DNA of 64,000 nucleotides, taken from the NCBI RefSeq assembly GCF_039536205.1, contig NZ_BAAAYL010000001.1:930001-994000 (forward strand). The letters are read 5' to 3'. The DNA is from Streptomyces sannanensis. GTDB taxonomy: Bacteria > Actinomycetota > Actinomycetes > Streptomycetales > Streptomycetaceae. Of this stretch, positions 43,140 to 51,240 are shown one piece after another (positions within the stretch are counted from its first letter, which is position 1; each line of letters starts with the position of its first letter). The position numbers and the translations under genes are program-made. Below the pieces are notes generated by a model that saw nothing but the letters and a program-made list of their open reading frames with translations, did not search any database and was not told the origin of the DNA.

Positions 43140-43978
43140 TTGCCGCTGTCCTTGCTCTTCTTCTCATGGGGCCACGGGTCGGTCAGCAGCCAGCCCGGCG
43201 GCAGCGACCGCTTCCGCGGGCTCGGTTCGCCCAGCGTGATCCGCTCATGGATGGTCGCCACGCGGGGCAGCAGCGCCTCGACATAGGCGCGCCGCACCGC
43301 GTCGGTGGTGTCGAAGCCGGGCTCGTCGGCCAGCCATGCGTCGGGCACTTCGGCGGCGACCTCGGTGAGCAGCTCCTCGGTGACGAGCGGCGCGAGGTCG
43401 GCGGCGGCAGCGGAGAGGTCCGGGCCGAAGGGCGCGAGCGCGTGGTCCGAGGCGTTGTACGGCTTCGCCGCGGCGGCCTTGGCGGTCGGCCAGTTGTGGT
43501 GCCAGATCATCGTGGCGCCGTGGTCGATGAGCCACAGGTCACCGTGCCACACCAGCATGTTCGGATTGCGCCAGGAGCGGTCGACATTGTTGATCAGCGC
43601 GTCGAACCAGACGACCTTGCCGGCCTCCTTGGGATCGACCTCGTAGGCGAGCGGGTCGAAGCCGATCGAGCCGGGCAGATAGTCCATCCCCAGGTTCAGC
43701 CCGCCGCTCGCCTTGAGCAGCTCCTGCACCTCCTGGTCCGGCTCGGCAAGACCGATCACCGGGTCGAGCTGGATGGTCACCAGCTCGGGAATGCGCAGTC
43801 CCAGGCGGCGGGCGAGCCGACCGCAGATGACTTCGGCGACCAGCGTCTTGCGGCCCTGTCCCGCTCCGGTGAATTTCATGACATATGTACCGAGATCGTC
43901 GGCCTCGACGATGCCCGGGAGCGAGCCGCCCTCACGCAAGGGCGTGACATAGCGGGTTGCGATCACTTCTGAGAGCAT
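43136..43978 (-). CDS. HipA-like kinase family protein
   Basis: 280 residues. VMKFTGAGQGRKTLVAEVIC is the ATP-binding region, AGKVVWFDALINNVDRSWRNPN is the catalytic HipA motif (D..NNVDR), and LWLIDHGATMIWHHNW provides the metal-binding Asp. True HipA is a Ser/Thr kinase toxin acting on tRNA ligases with HipB as antitoxin; here there is no HipB-like HTH, only DUF3037. It may be a protein or small-molecule kinase and not a toxin. Start ATG at 43978. Confidence 0.85.
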   Translation of the reverse strand: MLSEVIATRYVTPLREGGSLPGIVEADDLGTYVMKFTGAGQGRKTLVAEVICGRLARRLGLRIPELVTIQLDPVIGLAEPDQEVQELLKASGGLNLGMDYLPGSIGFDPLAYEVDPKEAGKVVWFDALINNVDRSWRNPNMLVWHGDLWLIDHGATMIWHHNWPTAKAAAAKPYNASDHALAPFGPDLSAAAADLAPLVTEELLTEVAAEVPDAWLADEPGFDTTDAVRRAYVEALLPRVATIHERITLGEPSPRKRSLPPGWLLTDPWPHEKKSKDSGK

Positions 43979-44004
43979 TTCCCCAGGCTATCCGGCGGTC
44001 GAGC

Positions 44005-44764
44005 TTCACAATCCGGGTCCGCAGGGCGGCGTCGAGTGCGGTGCAGGTCTCGGTGTGGTGCAGGTAGGCGAGGCCGAGTGGGGCGATGCTCGCGACGAGT
44101 GTGGTGTACGTGGCGTACGGGTCGGTCTCCGCCAGGTCGCCGAAGGCGTTGCCGGGTGAGATGCGCAGGCCGGTGCGGTGGGGGCCGATGGCCTCGGCGA
44201 CGGCGCGGGGGACCGCGACGGTCAGCCGGGTGCGGCCGGCGGGGTCGCCGCCCCAGCGGTCGGTGCGGGTGTTGGCGTTGTCGGCGAGGAACTGGTGCAG
44301 CAGGTAGCCGTTGGCGGCGTGGATCTCCACGCCGTCCATTCCGGCGGCCACCGCCCGGCCCGCCGCGCGGGCGAAGGCGGTAACGATGCCTTTGATCTGG
44401 CCGTCGGTGAGGGCGCGGGGGGTGACGGCGGGCACGCGGCCCGCCGGGGTGTGGACGAGTGCGCGGGCGGCGAGGGCGCTCGGGGCGACCGGATGGGTAC
44501 CTGGGGGCAGGAAGTCCGGGTGGGCGAGTCGGCCGGCGTGCATGAGCTGGAGGAAGATCCGGCCGCCGCGCTCGTGTACGGCGTCGGCGACCGCCGCCCA
44601 GCCGTCCTGGTGCGCGTCGGTGAACAGGCCCGGCGCGTCCGCGACGGGTTGAGTGCCCTCGGCGACGATGAGGCCGGCCGTGGCGCGCTGCCCGTAGTAC
44701 TTCGCCATGAGGGCAGCGGTGGCGAGCCCGTGAGGGAGCGCAGCAGCCGCCCGGCTCACGCCGG
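44005..44764 (-). pseudogene. Old Yellow Enzyme remnant trimmed at both ends
   Basis: The core of an NADH:flavin oxidoreductase is clear: LMAKYYGQRATAGLIVAEGT, LQLMHAGRLAHPDFLPPGT, EIHAANGYLLHQFLADNANT and RTDRWGGDPAGR. The first about 35 residues (NRxVMAPMTR FMN strand) are missing, the gene butting directly on the transporter 3' end. The last part after LDAALRTRI is replaced by sequence leading into the HipA-like gene. The remaining open frame (ATG 44708) lacks essential FMN-binding parts at both ends. Confidence 0.7.
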
Positions 44765-46288
44765 TCAGACCCCGAGCCGCCTGGTCAGGGCACGGCGCCA
44801 GAACAGCAGGGCCGCGCCGGTCAGCAGCGCCGCGGCGGCCATGCCCAGGAAGAAGCCGGGGCCCGGGACCCGGTCGCCGGAGACCTTCAGGGCGTTGCCG
44901 CCGATGCCGCCGCCGAGGGCGCCGGAGAGCCAGAACAGGCCGACCATCTGGTTGACGAAGGTGGCCGGGGCGATCGCCGTGGAGGCGCTCATGCCGACCG
45001 GTCCGAAGGAGACCTCCCCTGCCGCGAGCAGCAGGAAGGCGAGGAGCAGCCACAGCGGCGACACCCGTGCGCCACCGTCGGCCAGTGTCGCGGCGGACGC
45101 CATCACCACGTAGGAGGCGGCGACGGCCCCCATGCCGACGGCGTACTTGGCGGCGGTCGGCAGCCGGTCGCCCGCGCGGGTCCACAGCCAGGCGAGCAGC
45201 GGCGCGAACACCAGGACGAACAGCGGGATCGCCGACTGGAACCAGCTGGCGGGCACGGTCCGGCCGAACACCTCACGGTCGGTGGCGTGCTTGGCGAACA
45301 GCGCGAAGGAGGAGCCGGCCTGCAGGAACAGCGCCCAGAAGACGGCCGAGACGAGGAAGAGCCACACGTACGTGCGGACCCGGACGCGGTCCAGGACGTT
45401 CAGCGCCGGGTTGCGCAGCAGGCGCCAGAAGCAGATCGCCGGCGCGGCCACACACAACGGGCCGATCAGCGCCATGACATGGGGCAGCCGGAAGGTGCCG
45501 AGGGCGGCGTCGGTGCCGAAGCCGAGGACGACCAGGGCCGCGGCGCCGAGCGCGACGCGCAGCACCCGGCCGCGCTCGGCGGACGTGGCGGCGCGTTCCG
45601 GCTCCCGGCCGACGGCCCCGAAGTGCCGGGCACCGCGCACGTACTGCAGCAGTCCGAGGCCCATGCCGACGGCGGCGGCGCCGAAGCCGAGGTGCCAGTT
45701 CACGCCCTCGCCGAGAGCGCCCACGACGATCGGTGCGATCAGGGCGCTGACCTGGACGCTCATGTAGAAGATGGCGAAGCCGGCGTCGCGCCCGGCGCGG
45801 TCCTTGCGGTCGTAGAAGGCGCTGAGCAGGCCGGCCATGTTGGGCTTCAGCAGTCCGGTGCCGCCGGCGATCAGCAGCAGGCCGGGGTAGACGGAGCCGG
45901 TGACCGGTACGGCCATCGACACATGGCCGAGGGCGATCAGGACGCCGCCGTACAGCACGGCGCGCCGCGCGCCGAGGATGCGGTCGCCGATCCAGCCGCC
46001 GGGCAGGGAGGACAGGAAGACGGTGGCCATGTAGGCGCCGAAGAGGACCGCGGCGTCGCCGGCGGACATGCCGAGGCCGCCCTGTGCCGTGTCCTCCGTC
46101 GCGTACAGCACGAGGAGCGCGGTCATCCCTTAGAAACTGAACCGCTCCCAGACGTCGGTGAGGAAGAGCGTGGTGAACCCGCGCGGCCGGCCCGGCAGCC
46201 CGGTGCGCAGATCGGGGTCCGTCTGCGAGTCGGTGCCGGTCTGCCGGAACCGCCGGCCGGCGGCGGGCGTTCGGATCGGGGCGGCCAT
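44765..46288 (-). pseudogene. POT/PTR2 peptide transporter with an in-frame TAA
   Basis: From the ATG at 46288 (GGAGGAAA upstream) the protein runs MAAPIRTPAAGRRF...FTTLFLTDVWERFSF, then TAA at 46132-46130, then in the same frame GMTALLVLYATEDTAQGG and the rest of a complete POT transporter to 44765. The family motif is ERFSFYGM, so the stop replaces a Tyr codon (TAC/TAT to TAA, codon 53). Everything else, including FYMSVQVSALIAP and about 12 helices, looks intact. Either a recent nonsense mutation or a sequencing error; an internal restart at ATG 46126 would lack helix 1. Confidence 0.75.
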
Positions 46289-46614
46289 GGTTTCCTCCCT
46301 GCGGACGTCGGACGGTCGCCCGGTGAATCTGACCGCAGGGCTTCGGGGACGGCTCGAGGACCGCTCGGGGCCCCAGGGGTGTCTCGGGGCATGAGCGCGG
46401 CGCCCGGCCGGGGGATGTACCGGGCGCCGCGGATCGAGGGGACGGGCAGGCACGCAGGGGGCGTTCGGCGGCCCGGAGTCAGGCCGCGCCCTGGACTCCG
46501 GGAGCCGGCCCTGCCCCGGGGTCCGCACCCCGGGAGCCGTTTCCCTCGCCCCTGAAGGAAACGCGGTGCCGCTCGGAGCTCGCTCGCGCGCGGCTCGCCC
46601 GTCCGGTGCGTCGC
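46289..46614. other. intergenic region with a hairpin
   Basis: 326 bp between the transporter and the multicopper oxidase gene, GC-rich, no recognisable gene. It contains the hairpin at 46397-46430 and marks the likely left edge of the biosynthetic cluster. Confidence 0.5.
46397..46430 (-). terminator. hairpin after the multicopper oxidase operon
   Basis: GCGGCGCCCGG (46397-46407) pairs perfectly with CCGGGCGCCGC (46420-46430) with a 12-nt loop. It lies 185 bp past the stop of the minus-strand oxidase gene and is a candidate terminator for that operon. Confidence 0.45.
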
Positions 46615-48735
46615 CTAGTCCGGTCGGTTGCCAGCCTTTCCGCCGACCTGGTAGGGGGTGGTGACGTTCTCGTACGCGACGTGCATCACCATCCCGAGCT
46701 GGGCGTGGCCGAAGTTGTGGCAGTGGTCCATCCAGATGCCCGGGTTGTCGGCCTTGAACGCGACCTCCCACTCCTCGCCCGGGCGGACGAGGACGGTGTC
46801 CTGCCAGATCGGGCTGCCGGTCAGGGGCTTGCCGTTGTGGCTGAGCACCAGGACGTGATGGCCGTGCAGGTGCATCGGGTGGTCCTCCTGGCCGCGGTTG
46901 AGGAACCGGACCCGGATCAGCTCGCCCTCCTTGACCATGAGCATCGGGGCGTCGGGGAAGACCCGGCCGTTGATGGTCTGCCGGAGCGCGAAGCCGCCGT
47001 CGTAGAAACCCAGCCAGTCGTCGAGGACCAGGTCGAACTTCCGGTCGTACGTGCTGCCCGCGCCGAACGGCTGGGAAGCGGGCCGGCCGTACGAGGTCTT
47101 GTCGAACTCCTCACCGCCGAAGTTCGGCGCGAGGCTGCCCTTGCCGTCCGCGGAGAAGGCGATGCCCGCGTCCGGCGCGTCCTCAAAGGCCAGCCGGACG
47201 GGCGTGCTCGGCATGGTGAACTCGACGTCGAGGCGTCCGGCGCCGGCCGTCACGAGCCGGCGTCCGGTCAGTTCGCCCGGCTCGTTGATGTCCATGCCGT
47301 CGATCGCGGTGACCTTGTACGGGACGCCGGTGAGCGTGAAGACCCGGGTCACGATGTCGCTGTTGACCAGGCGGAGCCGGACCTTCTGCCCGGGGCTCGC
47401 CGTGCGGTGGTCCAGGACGTCCGAGGTGCCGAGGGCGGTCACGGGGCCCCGGGAGGTGTCCCAGGTGTGGGCCTGGACGGTGACGTCCTGGTCGACCGGC
47501 CGGAGCGGCTGCGCGGGGTCGATCACCATCGGGCCGAACAGACCGCGCTGCACCTCCTCGGAGGACGCCTGGTGGGAGTGGTACCAGAAGGTGCCGCGCT
47601 CCTTCACCCGGAACCGGTAGGTGTACGTGCCTCCGGGCTGGACGGCGTCCTGGGTGACGCCGGCCACGCCGTCCTCGCCGTTGGGGACGTCCAGACCGTG
47701 CCAGTGCGTGCTGACCGGGGTGTCCTTGAGCTTGTTGACCAGCGTGATCTCGACGAGCTCGCCCTGCTTCATGCGCAGTTCGGGGCCCGGGATCTGTCCG
47801 TTGAACGTCCAGGCGTCGACGGTCCGGCCGGAGGCGAGCTCGATCTTCGCCTCCTGCGCGGTGAGGGTGTAGCGGCGGTCCGGGGTGCCCGTCGTGGGGC
47901 CCTTGAGGTCGTCCACGCTGACGGCGCCCGCTCCCGCCGCCTGGCCGGTGCCGTGGCCGGTGCCCTGACCGTGCAGGCTGACGGGGTCGGCGGAGGTGCC
48001 GTGGTGGCCCTCGTGCCCGGCGGCGAACGTGGAGCCGCCGCCGTAGTCCATGGTGCCCTTCATCATGGAGAAGGTGTCCGGGAACCTGCTGCGCTGGGAC
48101 TCGAGGGTGAGCGCGGTGCCGATCACGGCGAGGACCACGACGGCCGTGCCGAGCCGTACCGCCAGCGTCCGGCCACGCCGCCGCTGTACCGGTACGCGGC
48201 CGCTCAGCCGGTCGGCCCGGCGGCGTGCCCGGACGGCGAGCCACAGCGCGCCGGCCACCAGGATCAGGCCGTACACCGGGTAGTTGAGCCCGGGCGACCG
48301 GTCCGGCGGGAGGAACTTCTCGAAGAAGCCGCCGCCGGCGCCGAAGGCGGCCAGCTGCGGCGGGACGGTGATCCGCGGCGCCGCCATCGCCACGGCCTCG
48401 TCGGGGCCGCTGCGCCGGGCCGCTCCGAGCACCCGCGGGAGGCTGAGCACCAGCGTGGCGAGCACTCCGGGCAGGAGCAGCAGCAGCGTGGTGATGACGC
48501 GCCGGTCGCCGACCAGTGCCCAGTCGAGCTGGGCCATGAGGGAGAAGGTCAGCAGCCGGCCGGCCGCTAGCAGTAAGCCGAGCAGCGTGAACACGGAGGC
48601 GATCCGGGCTCCGCGGCGCAGCCGCCTCGTGTCCGGGCGGGTGGCCAGCCGCCGGACGGTGAGCGCGGCCAGCAGCCAGACCGGGAACAGCACGAGTTGG
48701 AGGATGAAGTCGAAGATGGAGATAGCGAGATACAT
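46615..48735 (-). CDS. multicopper oxidase with an N-terminal membrane domain
   Basis: 706 residues. The first about 215 residues hold four to six hydrophobic helices. After a His/Gly-rich linker come three cupredoxin domains with all copper motifs: HWHG (344-347), HSH (386-388), HPMHLHGHH (about 618-626) and HCHNFGHAQLGM (about 669-680, with Cys, His and the axial Met). So all four coppers should be bound and the catalytic face is outside the membrane. Laccase-type enzymes oxidise phenols with oxygen. As a neighbour of aromatic-tailoring genes it may couple or oxidise the product during export; a role in copper homeostasis is the alternative. Confidence 0.85.
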   Translation of the reverse strand: MYLAISIFDFILQLVLFPVWLLAALTVRRLATRPDTRRLRRGARIASVFTLLGLLLAAGRLLTFSLMAQLDWALVGDRRVITTLLLLLPGVLATLVLSLPRVLGAARRSGPDEAVAMAAPRITVPPQLAAFGAGGGFFEKFLPPDRSPGLNYPVYGLILVAGALWLAVRARRRADRLSGRVPVQRRRGRTLAVRLGTAVVVLAVIGTALTLESQRSRFPDTFSMMKGTMDYGGGSTFAAGHEGHHGTSADPVSLHGQGTGHGTGQAAGAGAVSVDDLKGPTTGTPDRRYTLTAQEAKIELASGRTVDAWTFNGQIPGPELRMKQGELVEITLVNKLKDTPVSTHWHGLDVPNGEDGVAGVTQDAVQPGGTYTYRFRVKERGTFWYHSHQASSEEVQRGLFGPMVIDPAQPLRPVDQDVTVQAHTWDTSRGPVTALGTSDVLDHRTASPGQKVRLRLVNSDIVTRVFTLTGVPYKVTAIDGMDINEPGELTGRRLVTAGAGRLDVEFTMPSTPVRLAFEDAPDAGIAFSADGKGSLAPNFGGEEFDKTSYGRPASQPFGAGSTYDRKFDLVLDDWLGFYDGGFALRQTINGRVFPDAPMLMVKEGELIRVRFLNRGQEDHPMHLHGHHVLVLSHNGKPLTGSPIWQDTVLVRPGEEWEVAFKADNPGIWMDHCHNFGHAQLGMVMHVAYENVTTPYQVGGKAGNRPD

Positions 48736-48812
48736 TCCCTGCTCCGATCGGTGAGACAGGCCCGGGGGCGCTCACGGGCCCTCGGGCCTGTCTCTTGACG
48801 GGTGTGTGGTGG

Positions 48813-49439
48813 TCAGGCCCGGTCGATGGTCAGGGCACTGGCTCCGCCGAGCACCTCGATGTCGTAGCGGTCCTCGGTGGTGTCGTAGGTGGGGCTGGCG
48901 AAGGTGGTGCCGCCGCCGGCGGCGCCCAGGTGCTGGGTGTCGAAGGTGAGCTGGGAGGCGCCGCCGCTGACGGCGATCCGCGCCGCGACGTCCTGGGGAC
49001 GGCGCAGGCTGACGTTGCTGACGCCGCCGGCGACCCGGATGCGGACCGTGCCGCGCGGCCGGGGCAGGGAGACGGAGACGTGGCTGGCGCCGGTGCCGAG
49101 GTCGAGCCGGCTCAGCACGATCCCGGACAGGTCCGCGGTCAGCCGTCCGGTGCCGCCGTCGACCTCGATCGCCCAGGCCACGGTCGGGTGGATGGTGAGG
49201 CTGCCGCTGTGCCGGCGGACCGAGAAGGGGTGCAGCCGCCGCGGGTAGCGGACGGTGACCACGCCGCCGGTGGTGTCGATCTCCGGGACGAGACCGGAGA
49301 ACCGGCCCTGGTACAGGTGGTCGCTGTCCTTCGGCTCGGCGGCCAGCGTCAGCTCGGACGCGCCGCCGACGAACTTCAGGAGTCCGCTGGTGACCGGGCC
49401 GAGCGGGCCGCTGAACGTCTTCTCCTGGGTGGTGGTCAT
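48813..49439 (-). CDS. beta-strand-repeat protein (DUF4097-like)
   Basis: 208 residues with no signal peptide. It is a succession of short strands with repeated Gly-Gly-Ala/Val-Ser turns: VGGASELTLA, GTGASHVSVSL, VAGGVSNVSL, VSGGASQLTF, VLGGASALTI. The pattern resembles the beta-helix of DUF4097-type proteins. No catalytic residues stand out. It lies 3 bp after the FAD hydroxylase and 77 bp before the oxidase in one operon; it might be a scaffold or substrate-handling protein. Confidence 0.6.
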   Translation of the reverse strand: MTTTQEKTFSGPLGPVTSGLLKFVGGASELTLAAEPKDSDHLYQGRFSGLVPEIDTTGGVVTVRYPRRLHPFSVRRHSGSLTIHPTVAWAIEVDGGTGRLTADLSGIVLSRLDLGTGASHVSVSLPRPRGTVRIRVAGGVSNVSLRRPQDVAARIAVSGGASQLTFDTQHLGAAGGGTTFASPTYDTTEDRYDIEVLGGASALTIDRA

Positions 49440-49442
49440 CGG

Positions 49443-51086
49443 TCAGTTCCTTCCGTTCTCGGCGCGGTCGAGGACGCGCGCCAGGATTTCTTCGAGCTGC
49501 TCCTGCGGCCGGTCGACCGCGTCGGCGGACCGCCAGGCGACGAAGCCGTCGGGGCGCACGAGCACCGCCCCTTCGGGGCCCACCCCGTAGCGGGCGGCCC
49601 ATTCACCGTCCGGCTCGGAGACGTACTCCCCGCCGATCCGGTACACGTCGAGGTCGACGCCGAGCCGCTGGGCGGCGGGTCCCGCGGCGTGCTCCCAGTC
49701 CGTGCCGCGCGGGCCGGTGAGCAGCACGGGCGCCTCGCCGAACAGGTCGAAGACGGACAGCTCCTTGCCGCGGCAGCGCACGGTGACGTGCGGGGCCCGA
49801 GTGCCGGGCCGGCCGAGCGTGCGCGGGTCGAGGGCGGGCGGCAGGTCCGTCCCGTCCTCGGGGAGCAGGGCGCCGCTCGGGTAGCGCTGGCCGAGGATGG
49901 CGGCCGCGTAGCTGACCCGGTCGTCGTCCTGCCCGTCGTGCGAGCGCTCCTGGAGCTCGGCGAGCGCGTAGTCGATGGTGAAGCGGGCGACCGGGCGGCG
50001 CTCGGCCTCGTACGTGTCGAGCAGCGCCGGGCCGGCCGTGCGGTCGAGGACCGCGGCAAGCTTCCAGGCGAGGTTGTCCGCGTCCTGGATGCCGGTCGCG
50101 GCGCCGAAGGCCCCGGTGGGCGGCATGGTGTGAGCGGCGTCGCCGACGAGGAACGCCCGGCCCTCGCGGTAGCGCTCGGCGAGGCCGGCGGAGATCTCGA
50201 AGCCGAGGATCTTCTGTCCGGTCTTCTCGACCTGCACCTCCAGGCCCTCGACGTCGAGGTCGGGCACGCCGACAGCGGCCCGGATCGCGTCGATGCAGCG
50301 GGCCTCGTCGAAGTCCTCGAGCCGCTCGCCGCGCTCGGGGTGGTACGGCGTGTAGAAGACCCAGCGGGAGCCGTCCAGCGGCATCAGCAGGGTGCCGGTG
50401 TCGGGCTGGTCGAAGTAGCCGAGGCCGAGGTCACGGCCGCGCAGCGGTGCGGTCAGGTCGGCCTTGAAGACCACGCTGACGGTGTGGATGAGCGTGCCCG
50501 GGCCCTCGACGGGGATGCCGAGGGTCTCCCGGACGGTGCTGCGGACGCCGTCGGCGCCGATCAGGTACTGGGCGTGGACGGTGGTCTCCGCGCCGGTGGC
50601 GGTGTCGCGGAGGGTCGCGACGACGCCGTCCTCGTTCTGCTCGAAGCCGGCGAGCTCGGTGGACCAGCGCAGGTCCGCGCCGAGCTCGGCGGCGCGCCGG
50701 GCGACGAGGCGCTCGAGCCGGTCCTGGTCTATGGAGCACCAGGTGCAGGGGGTGACCTCGGAGGTGAGCTCCGGCGCCTCGTCCTGCATGGGGGCGGAGA
50801 AGATCTCCGGCCCGGCCAGGGTCTCGGCGCGGACCATCAGCTTCTCGCTGAGCTCGGAGGTGAGGGAACGGTCGGCGAAGATCTCCTCCTCCAGGTCGGC
50901 CGCCCGGAAGATCTCGACCGTTCGGGGGTTGACGACCCGGGCGCGGGGGTGGCCCAGGGCGCCGGGGTGGCGCTCGACGAGAAGGGGGCGGATGCCCCGG
51001 CGGGCCAGGAACAGTGCGGTCGACAGTCCGACCACGGCGCCGCCGACGATGAGGACGGGTGTCTGCTCGGTGGGAGGGGGTGTCAT
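49443..51086 (-). CDS. aromatic-polyketide-type FAD hydroxylase
   Basis: 547 residues, the length of PgaE/RdmE-class hydroxylases with a C-terminal thioredoxin-like domain. FAD motif VGGAVVGLSTALFLARRG, DG motif YLIGADGVRSTVRE and GD motif LVGDAAHTMPPTGAFGAATG are complete. Such enzymes hydroxylate or oxidatively open aromatic polyketide rings using NADPH and oxygen. First gene of the FAD hydroxylase / beta-repeat / multicopper oxidase operon. Confidence 0.9.
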   Translation of the reverse strand: MTPPPTEQTPVLIVGGAVVGLSTALFLARRGIRPLLVERHPGALGHPRARVVNPRTVEIFRAADLEEEIFADRSLTSELSEKLMVRAETLAGPEIFSAPMQDEAPELTSEVTPCTWCSIDQDRLERLVARRAAELGADLRWSTELAGFEQNEDGVVATLRDTATGAETTVHAQYLIGADGVRSTVRETLGIPVEGPGTLIHTVSVVFKADLTAPLRGRDLGLGYFDQPDTGTLLMPLDGSRWVFYTPYHPERGERLEDFDEARCIDAIRAAVGVPDLDVEGLEVQVEKTGQKILGFEISAGLAERYREGRAFLVGDAAHTMPPTGAFGAATGIQDADNLAWKLAAVLDRTAGPALLDTYEAERRPVARFTIDYALAELQERSHDGQDDDRVSYAAAILGQRYPSGALLPEDGTDLPPALDPRTLGRPGTRAPHVTVRCRGKELSVFDLFGEAPVLLTGPRGTDWEHAAGPAAQRLGVDLDVYRIGGEYVSEPDGEWAARYGVGPEGAVLVRPDGFVAWRSADAVDRPQEQLEEILARVLDRAENGRN

Positions 51087-51150
51087 GGTGCCTCTCCGTT
51101 CGGGGACGTCCCGCCGTGCGGGACGTCCGGTGGTCCGGTCGTGCGAGTCG

Positions 51151-51240
51151 TACGGTCGGGCCGAGACCTACGGTCGTGGGCCGGCCTTACGGTCGTCGGC
51201 CGGCCGTACGGTCATGGGCTCGCGCCGTGCGGTCGTGGGC
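51151..51240. repeat. degenerate tandem repeat between MFS and hydroxylase genes
   Basis: Five units of the type TACGGTCGTGGGC begin at 51151, 51169, 51188, 51207 and 51228 (period 18-21 bp). They fill most of the 154-bp gap. They may be a replication-slippage product or a multi-site regulatory region upstream of the hydroxylase operon. Confidence 0.6.

Noticed and set aside
43136..43978. A classical HipBA toxin-antitoxin pair
   Set aside because: There is no HipB-like helix-turn-helix protein next to the kinase; the partner is DUF3037.
46606..48570. A 654-residue plus-strand open frame
   Set aside because: It is antisense to the multicopper oxidase, whose four copper motifs are intact.
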